Notes under the pieces: generated by a model | The model's database searches: none | Seen by the model: only the letters and a program-made list of their open reading frames with translations | What the model was told of the DNA's origin: nothing | Translations under genes and position numbers: made by a program | Assembly (NCBI GenBank): GCA_024707365.1 | Contig: JANPZV010000004.1 | Location: 124,001-188,000, forward strand | Source: Terricaulis sp. | GTDB lineage: Bacteria; Pseudomonadota; Alphaproteobacteria; Caulobacterales; Aquidulcibacteraceae | DNA length: 64,000 bases | Direction of reading: 5' to 3' | Shown: positions 41,211 through 50,353 of the stretch, piece by piece | Position numbering within the stretch: position 1 is the first letter of the stretch | Layout: every line of letters begins with the position of its first letter

Positions 41211-41422
41211 TGCGCATTGTCGTTACGCTCGATGTCATGCTGGCGCGCCGCAAGATGCGCGCGAAGGATCTGGCCGAACGCGTCGGCATCACCGAAGCCA
41301 ATCTCTCTTTGCTGCGCACCGGCAAGGTCAAGGGCGTGCGCTTTGAAACGCTGGCGAAGATTTGCCAAGCGCTGGAGTGCAAGCCGGGCGATTTGCTGGA
41401 TGTGGAGGAGGGGGAAGCTTAG
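41210..41422 (+). CDS. Small HTH (XRE/YozG-like) transcriptional regulator
   Basis: 70 aa. The helix-turn-helix AKDLAERVGITEANLSLLRT is followed by GKVKGVRFETLAKICQALEC-type helices and the KPGDLLDVEEGE end typical of YozG (COG3655). It is translationally coupled to the DUF2975 gene. It probably represses its own operon or acts when released by its membrane partner; this is inference from the recurring gene pair. Confidence 0.87.
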   Translation: MRIVVTLDVMLARRKMRAKDLAERVGITEANLSLLRTGKVKGVRFETLAKICQALECKPGDLLDVEEGEA

Positions 41423-41439
41423 CGCGCGCAAGTCTACGC

Positions 41440-41540
41440 ACCCATCCCCGGATTGGCCGCAGGCCAAGTCCGGGGCCCATCACCTCAATCGCTTGTGTTC
41501 CTGGCCCCGGCCCGCCGCTTCGCGCCGCCCGGGGATGGGT
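41440..41540. repeat. Palindromic repeat, family A copy 1
   Basis: 101 bp with perfect 12-bp terminal inverted repeats ACCCATCCCCGG/CCGGGGATGGGT. Inside, a left hairpin pairs CCCCGGATTGGCC with GGCCAAGTCCGGGG (one bulged base), followed by the shared core CCCATCACCTCAATCGCTTG and a right GC hairpin. It lies between the HTH gene and the convergent TauE gene, where it may terminate transcription. Confidence 0.8.
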
Positions 41541-41546
41541 GTGTGT

Positions 41547-42299
41547 TCACCCGCCCGCGAACAACACCGCCGCCTGCGCCAGATACACAACGCCCAGCAC
41601 GCTCAAAATCCAGTGCGTCCAGCGCAGAAAGTTCACGTCGCTCATCGCATCAAGCGCCTTGCCGCCCGCCCACGCGCCCAGCATGGCGAGCGGCGCCGCT
41701 GCGATGAAAAACCAAAGCGGCGGCAGCCCGCTTTGCGCCGCGCCCACCAGCGGCAAGCCGTAAAAGCCAATCTTGGCGATATGCGCCAAAGCCTGGGTCG
41801 CCGCCTTGGTGGCCACGATCTGATGCCGGCTCAGCGCCGTGCGCACGAAAAACACGTCCAGCAGCGGGCCGGCCACGCCCGCCAGCATGTTCAGCCCCGT
41901 CACCGAAAATCCGCACGCAATCGCGTGCGCGGTTTTGTTCGCATCCAGATTGAACGCGCCCTTCGGAATCCACGCCAGCCACGGCACAAGCCCCAGCAGC
42001 AGATACACAAACGCCTTGTTCGGATTGTACGTCAGCGAAAACAGCACAGCCGCCGCAACAGCCGATCCCGCCGCATAAAGCCCGATGATCCGCCAGGCGA
42101 TATATTTGCGATGCAGCACCGCGCGCGCGCCGTTGGAAATCAGCTGCACCGCCCCGTGCGTCACCATCGCCGCACTCACCGGCAGCGCCAGCGTCAGCGC
42201 CCCCATCAGCATGATCCCGCCCGCCATGCCGAACACGCCCGAAACCGTCGCCGTGATCAGCACGGCGGCGAGCAGCGAAAAACTTGTCAGCAAAGCCAC
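41547..42299 (-). CDS. TauE/SafE-family anion exporter
   Basis: 250 aa, seven to eight helices, inner membrane. The first TauE repeat LITATVSGVFGMAGGIMLMG and the second SVTGLNMLAGVAGPLLDVFF carry the family's glycine-rich motifs. Members export sulfite, sulfoacetate or similar organosulfur anions; the substrate here cannot be told. It is monocistronic, flanked on both sides by family A palindromic repeats. The frame is intact. Confidence 0.88.
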   Translation of the reverse strand: MALLTSFSLLAAVLITATVSGVFGMAGGIMLMGALTLALPVSAAMVTHGAVQLISNGARAVLHRKYIAWRIIGLYAAGSAVAAAVLFSLTYNPNKAFVYLLLGLVPWLAWIPKGAFNLDANKTAHAIACGFSVTGLNMLAGVAGPLLDVFFVRTALSRHQIVATKAATQALAHIAKIGFYGLPLVGAAQSGLPPLWFFIAAAPLAMLGAWAGGKALDAMSDVNFLRWTHWILSVLGVVYLAQAAVLFAGG

Positions 42300-42647
42300 G
42301 CGCGCCTCCTAGGGTTTGGAGAACGGCGCGGCGGGGTGCGCCCCGGCAAGCCGCGCATGCGGCGCTCGCGTCAGCGAAAATTTACGCGCGCTTTGTTCAA
42401 AACGCAAAGGCCTCCACCTTCTCCCCCTCGCAGGGGGCGCTCGGCGGGGAAGCAAGTAACGTCCGTGGCTGGCCCGGAGCGGACGCTCGCGATTTTGTTT
42501 TCCACCCATCCCCGGATTGCGCGAGAGCGCAAGTCCGGGGCCCATCACCTCAAACGTTTGCGTTCATAGGCTCCGGGCTCGCAGCTTCGCTGCGCCCCGG
42601 AGATGGGTTGTTTCTCTTCCCGGCGAAAAGCGAACCTCGGAGCGCGC
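42300..42647. other. Intergenic region with repeat copies
   Basis: 348 bp between divergent/convergent neighbours with no credible protein. It contains a family B-like core at 42421-42438 (CTCCCCCTCGCAGGGGGC) and a full family A repeat at 42504-42608 (separate entry). A TTTTGTTTT patch near 42493 is the only AT-rich stretch. Confidence 0.6.
42504..42608. repeat. Palindromic repeat, family A copy 2
   Basis: 105 bp. Ends ACCCATCCCCGG and (right) GGAGATGGGT, imperfect inverted repeats. The left hairpin is CCCCGGATTGCGC/GCGCAAGTCCGGGG around GAGA, then the core CCCATCACCTCAAACGTTTG, then the right hairpin around GCAGCTTCGCTGC. It sits before the GNAT gene 3' end. Confidence 0.8.
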
Positions 42648-43238
42648 TCACCCAGCCGCTCCAAGCCGCGCCTCAAGCCCCGCCTTCACCGCCGGCCACT
42701 CTTCCGCGATCACCGAAAACCAAGCCGTATCGCGCAAGCTCCCATCGCCGCGCCGCATATGTTTGCGGTGCACGCCCTCAAAGCTCGCGCCCATTTTCAG
42801 CATCGCCGCGCGCGAGTGCGCGTTGAGCGCATCGGTTTTCAGCTCCACCCGCTCGGCCCCGCACGCAAACGCATGGCCCAGCAGCAAAAGCTTCGCAGCC
42901 GGGTTCACAAATCCGCCTTGCGCCGCGCGCTGATACCAGGTGGAGCCGATCTCCACGCCCGCATCGCGCGCGCGGATATTGAGATAGCAGCTCTGCCCAA
43001 CCACTGCGCCATCGGCCAGCACCGCATGCGCGATTGAGCGCCCGGCCGCTTGGTCAGCCATCAAGAGATCAAACCACGCGCCATAGCCTTCGCGCGCCAT
43101 GGGGAAGGGCATGTGCAGGAACAGCTCCGGCTCGGCCGCCGCCAGCGCGGCAAGCGGCGCCCGGTGGCGCGGCTCCAGCGGCTCAAGCCGCACGCGCCCA
43201 TATTCAAGTGCCCTTGCGGCAAGATCCATCACGCGCAT
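42648..43238 (-). CDS. GNAT-family N-acetyltransferase, RimJ/RimL-like
   Basis: 196 aa cytoplasmic acetyltransferase. N-terminal [20 protein letters not shown], beta-4 region [21 protein letters not shown], the acetyl-CoA loop region [20 protein letters not shown] and the C-terminal [20 protein letters not shown] are as in RimJ/RimL-type enzymes that acetylate proteins or small molecules. ATG 43238 and ATG 43229 are both possible starts. Confidence 0.87.
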   Translation of the reverse strand: MRVMDLAARALEYGRVRLEPLEPRHRAPLAALAAAEPELFLHMPFPMAREGYGAWFDLLMADQAAGRSIAHAVLADGAVVGQSCYLNIRARDAGVEIGSTWYQRAAQGGFVNPAAKLLLLGHAFACGAERVELKTDALNAHSRAAMLKMGASFEGVHRKHMRRGDGSLRDTAWFSVIAEEWPAVKAGLEARLGAAG

Positions 43239-43309
43239 TGCTCCCTCTGCCTCGGCGCTTTAGCTTGCGCCGCACAATTAGAGACGCGCCAGCACCGAGG
43301 ATACGCCCC

Positions 43310-44594
43310 ATGCATTTCGAGCACTCCGATAAAGCCAAGCTGTGGATTGAGAAAGTCCAGGCTTTCATGGATGCGCATGTCTATCCGGCCGTGCCGGTCT
43401 ACGCCGCCCAGCAACGTGAGGGCGGGCGCTGGAAGGTGCTGCCGATCGTGGAGGAACTGAAAGCCAAGGCCAAGGCGCAAGGGCTTTGGAACATGTTCAT
43501 GCCGCCATCGAGCGGCCATCCCAAGGTCGATGAAAGCTTCATGTTCGAGAGCCCAGGGCTTTCCAATCTCGAATATGCGCCGTTGGCCGAGATCATGGGC
43601 CGCGTCAGCTTTGCGCCCGAGGTGTTCAATTGCTCGGCCCCCGATACGGGCAATATGGAAGTGTTTGAGCGCTACGCCACGCTTGAGCAGAAGGAAAAAT
43701 GGCTGCGCCCGCTGATGAACGGCGAAATCCGTTCGGCATTTTTGATGACAGAGCCTGCGGTGGCCTCATCGGACGCCACCAATATTCAATGCGAGATCAA
43801 GCGCGATGGCGATGAATACGTCATCAATGGCCGCAAATGGTGGTCCTCCGGCGCGGGCGATCCGCGCTGCAAGATCGCCATCCTGATGGGCAAGACCAAT
43901 CCTGAAAACCCAAAGCACAGCCAGCAAAGCCAAGTGCTGCTGCCGCTCGATACAAAAGGCGTGAACATCCTGCGCCCGCTCACCGTGTTCGGCTATGACG
44001 ATGCGCCCCACGGCCACATGGAGATCGAGCTGAAGGACGTCCGCGTCCCGGTCGAGAATCTGCTGCTGGGCGAAGGCCGCGGCTTTGAAATCGCGCAAGG
44101 GCGCCTCGGCCCTGGCCGCATCCACCATTGCATGCGCACCATCGGCGCGGCCGAAGCTGCGCTCGAGGCGCTCTGCAAGCGCGTCACCTCCCGCGTCGCC
44201 TTCGGCAAAACCATCGCCGAGCATTCTGTCTGGGAAGAGCGCATCGCCGATGCGCGCATCAATATTGAAATGACGCGCCTGCTCGTGCTCAAGGCCGCCT
44301 ACATGATGGATACGGTGGGCAACAAGGTCTCCAAAAACGAGATCGCCATGATCAAGGTCGCCACCCCGCGCATGGCGCTGGAGATTATCGACAACGCCAT
44401 GCAGGCCCATGGCGGCGCGGGCGTCAGCCAGGATTTCGATCTCGCCAATTCCTATGCCGGCATCCGCACGCTGCGTTTCGCCGATGGCCCCGACGAGGTG
44501 CACGCCCGCTTCGATCGCGCTCAATGAGCTTTCGCGCCATGGCTGGAGCCCGAAGCGCAAAAGCGAAGGCGCCTCGCTGCCCGGCCCGCGCTGA
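43310..44594 (+). CDS. Acyl-CoA dehydrogenase (frameshift near C-terminus)
   Basis: About 428 aa FAD flavoenzyme, alpha-beta dehydrogenation of an acyl-CoA. N-terminal helical domain ([20 protein letters not shown]), flavin-binding [32 protein letters not shown], and C-terminal [20 protein letters not shown] and [13 protein letters not shown]. It resembles the ACAD10/11-like group. An extra T at 44510-44511 truncates the protein at 44527; removing it gives [17 protein letters not shown] and a stop at 44592-44594 overlapping the next gene. The family's extra N-terminal kinase domain is absent. Confidence 0.92.
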
Positions 44595-44974
44595 TGCAGT
44601 TTGCGCTTTGGCTCAGCGCGGCGGCGCTTGTCATCGTCATCGTGCTGGGCCTGCGCGCTTTCATCGATCCGCAATGGGCCGCGCGCGTGTTTCGTGTTGA
44701 GGGCACGAGCGGCTTGGGCGCGGCGCTCGCCGGCGCGCATGCCGGCGCCCTCATTTTCACCGCGCAATATCTGCTCAACGGCCATTATCTCGTCGGCGTC
44801 ATCGCCGCCGGCGCGCTCGCCGCGCTCGCCGCCGGCTGGGGCGGGGCTTTCGTCAGCGAGGTTGTTGCGCTTATCCGCAAAGCCCCGCGCGCGCACGTTT
44901 ACGTCGTCGCAGCCAAACTCGCCATGACCCTCGCTGCCGGCGCGCCCTGGCTGCTGTGGCGTTTCGGCGGCTGA
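44594..44974 (+). CDS. Small membrane protein, DUF4345-like
   Basis: 126 aa with four helices (LWLSAAALVIVIVLGLRAFI, LGAALAGAHAGALIFTAQYL, VGVIAAGALAALAAGWGGAF, VYVVAAKLAMTLAAGAPWLL). The layout and length resemble DUF4345 proteins, but I cannot confirm the family. The ATG overlaps the corrected stop of the acyl-CoA dehydrogenase (TGATG), so the two are probably coupled. Confidence 0.6.
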   Translation: MQFALWLSAAALVIVIVLGLRAFIDPQWAARVFRVEGTSGLGAALAGAHAGALIFTAQYLLNGHYLVGVIAAGALAALAAGWGGAFVSEVVALIRKAPRAHVYVVAAKLAMTLAAGAPWLLWRFGG

Positions 44975-44991
44975 TTTGCTAAGCTGCTGCT

Positions 44992-45243
44992 ATGAAAACG
45001 CTGACCGTTCAAATCTCGGATGAGGCGGCTCGAAAGCTTGCCGAGCACGCCTCGCAAAACGGCAAAACCCCCGAGGAGTGGGCGACCCGCCTTGTCGAAG
45101 AAGCCTTTGACGATTCATGGCTTTCTGATCTCAGCCCGGAGGATCGCGCCGCCATCGAACAAGGCTGGGATGAGGCCGAGCGCGGCGACACCATCCCGCA
45201 TGAAGAAATCGTCGCGGAGATGCGCCAGAAATTCGGATGGTGA
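44992..45243 (+). CDS. ParD-like antitoxin
   Basis: 83 aa. The N-terminus MKTLTVQISDEAARKLAEHA has the ribbon-helix-helix pattern (beta strand then helix); the acidic C-terminus (WDEAERGDTIPHEEIVAEMR) would wrap the toxin. It overlaps the toxin gene by seven bases. Expected to bind DNA upstream and repress its own operon. Confidence 0.8.
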   Translation: MKTLTVQISDEAARKLAEHASQNGKTPEEWATRLVEEAFDDSWLSDLSPEDRAAIEQGWDEAERGDTIPHEEIVAEMRQKFGW

Positions 45244-45512
45244 TCACATGGTCGCCGCGTGCGACGCGCGAGTTTCGCGCCATCGTGAGCTACCTTGAGA
45301 AGCGAAGCCGGGCGGGCGCTTCGCGCGTTACATCTCGAATTCTAAAGCGTGTCGATGATTTGCTGCTTATCCCAGAGCAAGGCGCGCCTGTTGGGCGCGG
45401 CACGCGGCGGCTTGAGGTGACGCGTACGCCGTATCTCGTTTTCTATCGTGTTATGGATGATGAGATCGTGCTTATCGGCATCGTGCATGGAAAGCGTCGC
45501 CGCCGGGCCTAG
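45237..45512 (+). CDS. ParE/RelE-superfamily toxin
   Basis: 91 aa basic protein. Family features: ITWSPRATREFRAIVSYLEK at the start, a middle LEVTRTPYLVFYRVMDDEIV and the C-terminal IVLIGIVHGKRRR. ParE toxins poison gyrase and RelE toxins cut mRNA on the ribosome; the PYLVFYRV and VHGKRR pattern is common in ParE-like members. Its TAG lies within a CTAG shared with the stop of the convergent DUF486 gene. Confidence 0.85.
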   Translation: MVITWSPRATREFRAIVSYLEKRSRAGASRVTSRILKRVDDLLLIPEQGAPVGRGTRRLEVTRTPYLVFYRVMDDEIVLIGIVHGKRRRRA

Positions 45513-45867
45513 CTCGCTTTCCCCAAAAACACCACGCCCGCGCCCGCCGCGATCAGCGCAAAGCCCAGGAAATGGTTCCAGCCCAGCGGCTCGCGCAAGA
45601 ACAACCACGAGAATAGGATAAACACGCAAAGCGTGATCACTTCCTGCATCGTTTTCAATTCCGCCGTCGAATACACCGCATGCCCGATCCGGTTCGCCGG
45701 CACGGCGAGGCAATATTCGATAAACGCAATCCCCCACGCCGCCACGATGGCGATCAGCAGCGGCGTCGATTTGAATTTGAGATGCCCATACCACGCAAAC
45801 GTCATGAACACATTGGAAGCGACCAGCAGCAAGATGGGCGCGATCTGGGGGAGGTGAGCAAAGGCAT
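45509..45867 (-). CDS. DUF486 (DMT-superfamily-like) membrane protein (one frameshift)
   Basis: 119 aa, four helices. The family signature LLLVASNVFMTFAWYGHLKF follows the start; then VAAWGIAFIEYCLAVPANRI, LKTMQEVITLCVFILFSWLF and FALIAAGAGVVFLGKA. ATG 45867 (MPLLTSPQIAPILLLV) is reached only if the run at 45847-45851 (five G, i.e. five C on the coding strand) is lengthened by one. Transport substrate unknown. Confidence 0.85.
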
Positions 45868-45904
45868 GGGCGCTCCGGATGCGGAATCGACCCCATCATA
45901 CACC

Positions 45905-46026
45905 ACCCATTCCCGGATTGGCGCGCAGCGCCAAGTCCGGGACCCATAACCTCGATCCCCCGCCAGCTGCGCGCGGCCTGAAACGATGGTGCTTATGGGT
46001 CCCGGGCTCGCCGCGCCGCGCTCGGC
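45905..46026. repeat. Palindromic repeat, family A copy 3 (right arm divergent)
   Basis: The left half is typical: ACCCATTCCCGG, hairpin GATTGGCGC/GCGCCAAGTC around GCA, then GGGACCCATAACCTCGATCC. The right arm keeps ATGGGTCCCGGGCTCG but lacks the mirror-image end and runs into the end of queD. Probably a truncated copy. Confidence 0.7.
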
Positions 46027-46032
46027 TAAGCC

Positions 46033-46554
46033 TCAAAAATCATTGATGCTCATATCCGCCCGCCACGGCCAGCTTCGCGGGCTCAACCCACAGATCGCCG
46101 GATTGAAATTTTCCCGATCGATCCGCACCGTATTGGTCGGCGTTTCCTCAATGCGCACCTCGCGCACCACGAACGGCAAGCGCTCGGCCTCCACGAACGC
46201 GCTGAGCTTCAAATAAAAGCACGCCGCCAGCGCCTCGGTGGTGGGATCGCCCGGAAACGTCATGATTTGGCTCAGCCGCTGCGGCTCGTTCGCACGGAAA
46301 AACCCGATCAGCGGATCGTCCTCGCGCAGATGCAGCGTGTGATCCACATGCCCGTCGATCCAGCCGTGCCAGCGTTGCTTCACCGCCTCAAACGGCGCAG
46401 CCGAATTGGTGTCGGAAAAGCGAAACGCCCCCACCGGGTCAAGCCGCACGGTCACGAACTCATTGTGCCCATGCGGGATCGCGCATTTGGGGCTGTCGGT
46501 CGCCAAAAGGCGATGCGCCATCGCGTAGCGACGGGTAAATTCAAGGCTAGCCAT
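46033..46554 (-). CDS. queD: 6-carboxy-tetrahydropterin synthase-like protein
   Basis: 173 aa. Zinc ligands are one His in MAHRLLA and two in the PHGHNE motif, with a catalytic Cys in SPKCAIPHGHN and a substrate Glu in RIEETPTNT. QueD converts dihydroneopterin triphosphate to 6-carboxy-tetrahydropterin in queuosine/7-deazaguanine synthesis. The protein is longer than minimal QueD (about 120 aa) because of an inserted region near 60-110. No queC or queE gene is nearby, so a QueD paralogue role is possible. Confidence 0.83.
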   Translation of the reverse strand: MASLEFTRRYAMAHRLLATDSPKCAIPHGHNEFVTVRLDPVGAFRFSDTNSAAPFEAVKQRWHGWIDGHVDHTLHLREDDPLIGFFRANEPQRLSQIMTFPGDPTTEALAACFYLKLSAFVEAERLPFVVREVRIEETPTNTVRIDRENFNPAICGLSPRSWPWRADMSINDF

Positions 46555-46632
46555 GTCATTCCTCGGGGCATTCCCGCAGCACAGACGGGCGCTCGCGCCG
46601 CTTTAAGCCCGCACGCCCCCCGCGCGCAATAT

Positions 46633-47565
46633 TCAGAACCAGCCGCGCCATTTGGCGATGCCGAACAGCACAGCGGGCGCGGCCAGCATCAGAAGTGCGC
46701 CCACCCAAGGCCCCCAGGGCGCGGCAAACCAGGTCATATGCGCGAAATTCATCCCGAAGATCGAGGCGATCAGCGTCGGCGGCACGAACGCGATGGTGGC
46801 CAGCGAAAGCGCTTTGAGCACATCGGCCTGGGTGGCGTTAATCAAACCCAGCGCCCCATCCTGCAGATAGGAAATCCGCGTTTGCAGCGTCTCGGCCACG
46901 CGCTCAAGCTCAACCACATCGCGCGACAGCGCCCGCAGCTTGGCCGGCTCAAGCCCATGATTGGCCGCCACCGAGAGCGCATACGCGAGCAGCCGATTGA
47001 GGCTCGAAAGGCTTTCATGCGCCAGCGCCGTCATCATGCCGATTTTGCCGAGCGCGCGCAGGCTCTCGCGCAGATCGGGCTTTGCATCCGGCGTGAACAC
47101 TGCGGCCGATTGCTCATTGGCGTGGCGGGTCATCTCCGCCAGCATGTCGGCCAGCCGCTCGGCCGCGCCTTCGATCAGCGCTAGCAGCACGTCAACGCCA
47201 TTGGCCGCCGAGCCCAGCCGCGCCGAGGCGCGCCCTTGGCCCACCTCAAACGCGCGCGGCCGTATCTGCCGCACGGTGACGAGTTGCCCCTTGGCCAAGA
47301 TGAACGTCACCGCGCCGGAGATAAACAAGCCTTCGTCACGCCGCCCCAGCAGCGTGGCGGTGAGATGCAGCGCGCCGTTTTCCTCATAAAAGCGCGCGCT
47401 TTCCTCAAACGCCGTGCGTTCGGCTGGCGTGGGCACGTCGATGCCGAGCTCTTCTTCGACCTCGCGCTCTTCGCTTTCGCTCGGGTCTTCAAGGTCAAAC
47501 CAGATTGCATCCGGCGCCTCGCAAGAGGCGCTCTCGGCTCCGCCGCGGGTGATGACGCGCAACAT
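46633..47565 (-). CDS. CorA-family divalent cation transporter
   Basis: 310 aa. A large cytoplasmic alpha/beta domain (IWFDLEDPSESEEREVEEEL) and long helix (LRALSRDVVELERVAETLQT) precede two C-terminal helices, with the pore signature GMN in IASIFGMNFAHM. It imports Mg2+, Co2+ or, in ZntB relatives, Zn2+. The second helix ends directly with the short basic tail KWRGWF. Single gene, intact. Confidence 0.93.
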   Translation of the reverse strand: MLRVITRGGAESASCEAPDAIWFDLEDPSESEEREVEEELGIDVPTPAERTAFEESARFYEENGALHLTATLLGRRDEGLFISGAVTFILAKGQLVTVRQIRPRAFEVGQGRASARLGSAANGVDVLLALIEGAAERLADMLAEMTRHANEQSAAVFTPDAKPDLRESLRALGKIGMMTALAHESLSSLNRLLAYALSVAANHGLEPAKLRALSRDVVELERVAETLQTRISYLQDGALGLINATQADVLKALSLATIAFVPPTLIASIFGMNFAHMTWFAAPWGPWVGALLMLAAPAVLFGIAKWRGWF

Positions 47566-47609
47566 GAGCCCTGCCTAGCCTGATTTGCCCGTGAAAAGGA
47601 GAGGGCGCC

Positions 47610-48923
47610 TCAATCGTTCCGGTGCACCGCCCCGCGCGCCATCACAAAGCGCATGGCGTTTTCCAGCGCCGCCACATCCGCCAGCGGATCGCCGTCCACC
47701 GCGATAATGTCAGCCGAAAAGCCCGGCGCGATGCGGCCCGCCACTTGCCCCAGCTGCAAATGATTGGCGGCGTTCACCGTGGCCATCTGGATGGTTTGCA
47801 GCGGGCTAAAGCCCGCCTCCACCAAAAGCTGGAACTCGCGCGCATTCATCCCATGCGGGGAAACCCCGCTATCGGTGCCAAAGGCGATGCGCACATTGTT
47901 TTCCCGCGCAAACCGCCCCATGCGCGCCATGTCCGCGCCGGCCTGGCGCGCTTTGGCTTCTTGCGCCGCCGTCAGCACCCCGCCTTGCTCGGCCAATTGC
48001 AGCACCCACCAGCCCGCCAGCAGCGTCGGCACAAGATAGCGATCGCCTTGGCGCAGCAGGCGCACGCTTTCGCGGTCGAGATAGGTGCCATGCTCGATCG
48101 AATCCACGCCCGCGCGCAGCGCCGCATTGATCCCGTCCGCGCCGTGCGCGTGCGCGGTCACGCGCCGGCCCATCGCATGGGCGGCGTCCACCACGGCGGC
48201 AAGCTCGTCATTGCTGAATTGCTGATTGAGCCCGGTTGCGGTGTTGGAGAGCACGCCTCCGGTGGCGGCGATCTTGATGATGTCCGCGCCCGCCTGAACC
48301 TGCCGCCGCGTCGCGCGCCGGCACGCATCCGCGCCCGAGCATGCGTTCGGCGAACGCAAGGCGTCGAGCACGTCGGGCGCAAAGCCGTTCGCATCGCCGT
48401 GGCCGCCATCGATGGAAACGCCCGCGCCCGCCGCGATCAGGCGAGGCCCCGCCGCGCGGCCCTCCGCGATGGCGCGCCGCAGCCCGAAGATCGCATCATT
48501 GGGCCCGCCAAGATCGGCCACGGTGGTAAAGCCGGCATGCAGCGTCGTGCGCGCATTCTGCGCCGCCCGCAGCGCGTAATCGGAAGCGGTGAGCGTAACA
48601 GCATCGACGATCTGGCTCGGGCTGCGCTCCACGCTGCGCAAGTGCACGTGGCTGTCGATCAGCCCCGGCAGCACAAAGCGGCTGCGCTGATCGATCACCT
48701 CCGCGCCCGCGCGGGTCACATAGCCGGGCTCGACGCCCACGATGCGCCCATCGGCGCCCACTAAAATCGAGTGCTCGCTCAGCACGCGCCCCGTGCTCGG
48801 ATCGGCCAGCAGCCGCCCGGCATGGATGATTTGGCTCACCGCCGGCTGCTCTTGCGCAAAGGTTGAGCCCGCCAGCGCCGCAACCGCCAAGGCCCCCGCC
48901 AAAATCATCGCCCGCCGCAACAT
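47610..48923 (-). CDS. Exported amidohydrolase (imidazolonepropionase-like/Xaa-Pro dipeptidase type)
   Basis: 437 aa. Signal peptide MILAGALAVAALAGSTFAQ. Metal-site residues: HxH in LIDSHVHL, a Lys in DIIKIAATGG, His in RVTAHAHGADG and SIEHGTYL, Asp in FGTDSGVSPHG. The product resembles the periplasmic dipeptidases/prolidases and organophosphate-acid-like hydrolases of the amidohydrolase superfamily. A Cys pair (NACSGADACRRA) is unusual. Substrate unknown. Confidence 0.9.
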   Translation of the reverse strand: MLRRAMILAGALAVAALAGSTFAQEQPAVSQIIHAGRLLADPSTGRVLSEHSILVGADGRIVGVEPGYVTRAGAEVIDQRSRFVLPGLIDSHVHLRSVERSPSQIVDAVTLTASDYALRAAQNARTTLHAGFTTVADLGGPNDAIFGLRRAIAEGRAAGPRLIAAGAGVSIDGGHGDANGFAPDVLDALRSPNACSGADACRRATRRQVQAGADIIKIAATGGVLSNTATGLNQQFSNDELAAVVDAAHAMGRRVTAHAHGADGINAALRAGVDSIEHGTYLDRESVRLLRQGDRYLVPTLLAGWWVLQLAEQGGVLTAAQEAKARQAGADMARMGRFARENNVRIAFGTDSGVSPHGMNAREFQLLVEAGFSPLQTIQMATVNAANHLQLGQVAGRIAPGFSADIIAVDGDPLADVAALENAMRFVMARGAVHRND

Positions 48924-49047
48924 CGCATCCCCTCAAGGTTAATTCTCTTCCCCGCTTAGTTCCGCCGCAGCGCGCGCGCCGTCAAGCGATCGCCCATCCA
49001 GCGCCAAAAGTTGACGGCGCGGCCAACGCGCCGCAAACAAATCGCCC

Positions 49048-49738
49048 ATGGCGCAAGGCAAGGATTTGGAGGCGGTGGCGGCCGCCCTCGCAAAATCGGA
49101 ACTCATGGCCGCCCTCAGCGAAGAAACGCGCACGCGGCTCGCCCGCGCCGGCGCGCCCTGCGCGCTTGATCCTGGCGCGCTCTTGTTTGCGCGCGGGGAA
49201 AAGGGCGATGCGCTTTACGTGCTGCTTGAAGGGGAGGTGGAGGTCCGCACCTCCAACGAAGCGGGGCGCGACGTGCGCCTCGCCGCGCTCAAGCCCGGCG
49301 CGCTGATCGGGGAGATGGCCGTGCTCGACGGCGGCGCCCGCAGCGCCGACATCGCCGCCATCCGCCGCTCGCGGCTGTTGCGCATCTCGCGCGATTCCGC
49401 GCTCGCCGCTTTGGAAAGCGAGCCCAAGGCGCTGCTGAAGCTGATCTCGGAATTAAGCCGCCGTTTGCGTGCGGCGAACACCAGCCTTGAAGACGCGCAG
49501 CTGCTCGATCTCGGCGGCCGGCTTGCGCAGCGCCTGCTCGATGAAGCGGGCGATGGATCGAGCATCACCATCACCCAAACCGAGCTCGCGCGCCGCATCG
49601 GCGCCAGCCGCGAAAAAGGTGAACCGCAAGCTGCATGAATGGAGCGATGCGGGCTGGATCAGCATTGGCCGCGCCGGCATCAAGCTGGTGGCGCGTGATT
49701 CCCTTGTCGCGCTGATCAAACAATCCCGCGCCAATTAA
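49048..49738 (+). CDS. Crp/Fnr-family transcriptional regulator (one frameshift)
   Basis: About 229 aa. A cyclic-nucleotide-binding domain (LFARGEKGDALYVLLEGEVE, PGALIGEMAVLDGGARSADI) lacks the Arg-Ser pair of cAMP receptors at the usual PxxxxxRS spot in simple form (GGARSAD is close), so a cAMP role is possible but unproven. The helix-turn-helix ITQTELARRIGASREKVNRK follows a linker helix. An extra A at 49613-49617 (five, four needed) breaks the frame in the recognition helix; the corrected protein ends VALIKQSRAN. Confidence 0.87.
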
Positions 49739-49772
49739 AAAAGCGGCCAGCGCTTTCGCGCCAGCCGCTTTT
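49737..49772. terminator. Bidirectional intrinsic terminator
   Basis: AAAAAAGCGGC and GCCGCTTTT form the outer stem, with an inner GCGC-TTTC-GCGC hairpin. The A-run and T-run give U-tracts on both strands, so it can end both the Crp-like gene and the convergent cold-shock gene. It starts within the Crp-like stop codon. Confidence 0.82.
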
Positions 49773-49794
49773 CCAAGCCTAAACGCAAAAGCGC

Positions 49795-50001
49795 TTAATC
49801 AACTTGAATGTTCGTCGCCGCATCGCGGCCTTGGCGGTCACGCTCGAGCTCGAACGAAACCTTTTGCCCGTCGGCCAGGCGCGAAAGGCCGGCGCGCTCA
49901 AGCGCGGAAATGTGCACGAACACATCCTTGCCGCCGCCATCGGGGGCGATGAAGCCGAAGCCTTTGGTGGTGTTGAAAAACTTAACGGTGCCGGTAGCCA
50001 T
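49795..50001 (-). CDS. cspA: Cold-shock domain protein
   Basis: 68 aa single CSD. RNP1 [11 protein letters not shown] and RNP2 VFVHISALE are clear; start [17 protein letters not shown] at 50001 follows a GGAGAAGC ribosome-binding site. It binds single-stranded RNA/DNA as a chaperone. A long upstream open frame exists, but codons before 50001 are not family-like and probably form a long 5' untranslated region typical of csp genes. Confidence 0.93.
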   Translation of the reverse strand: MATGTVKFFNTTKGFGFIAPDGGGKDVFVHISALERAGLSRLADGQKVSFELERDRQGRDAATNIQVD

Positions 50002-50171
50002 GGGCTTCTCCTTTAAAAACAGCCAGCGGGGCCCTTCCCCGGCAGGCGACGATTTTCGAAGGAAACAGCAACACCTGGCGCAAACGCGAAGGATCAGCGT
50101 GACGCGACGAGGATCGATCCCGCCCATATAGAGCCCTGGTGTGGCAAAGCAATGGCGGGATGCGAAAAGGC

Positions 50172-50226
50172 GCCATCCCCCTATAGGGGGAGGCGGCTCG
50201 CGGCGGCGCCGCGAGACGGAGGGGCG
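50172..50226. repeat. Palindromic repeat, family B solo copy
   Basis: CCCCCTATAGGGGG hairpin, then GGCTCGCGGCGGCGCCGCGAG and ACGGAGGGG. The plan (C5/G5 hairpin, second GC hairpin, trailing GAGGGG) is the same as in the copies that bracket the DUF559 gene at 63.2 and 63.7 kb. No gene is attached here. Confidence 0.65.
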
Positions 50227-50266
50227 GGCGCAAAAGCGGGGATAGCGCGCGCTCTATCCCCCACCT

Positions 50267-50353
50267 CTGGACCGCCGCGCCCTCGCCGGCATGTGTGAAA
50301 CCCGCACAAAGCCTGCCGTTTGAACCATGCCGGCGAGGGCGCCGGCGGTCCAG
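50267..50353. repeat. Inverted repeat, family C copy 1
   Basis: Arms of about 26 bp: CTGGACCGCCGCGCCCTCGC at the left and its near-complement ending GGCGCCGGCGGTCCAG at the right, spaced by about 34 bases. One mismatch/indel separates the arms. Confidence 0.75.
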
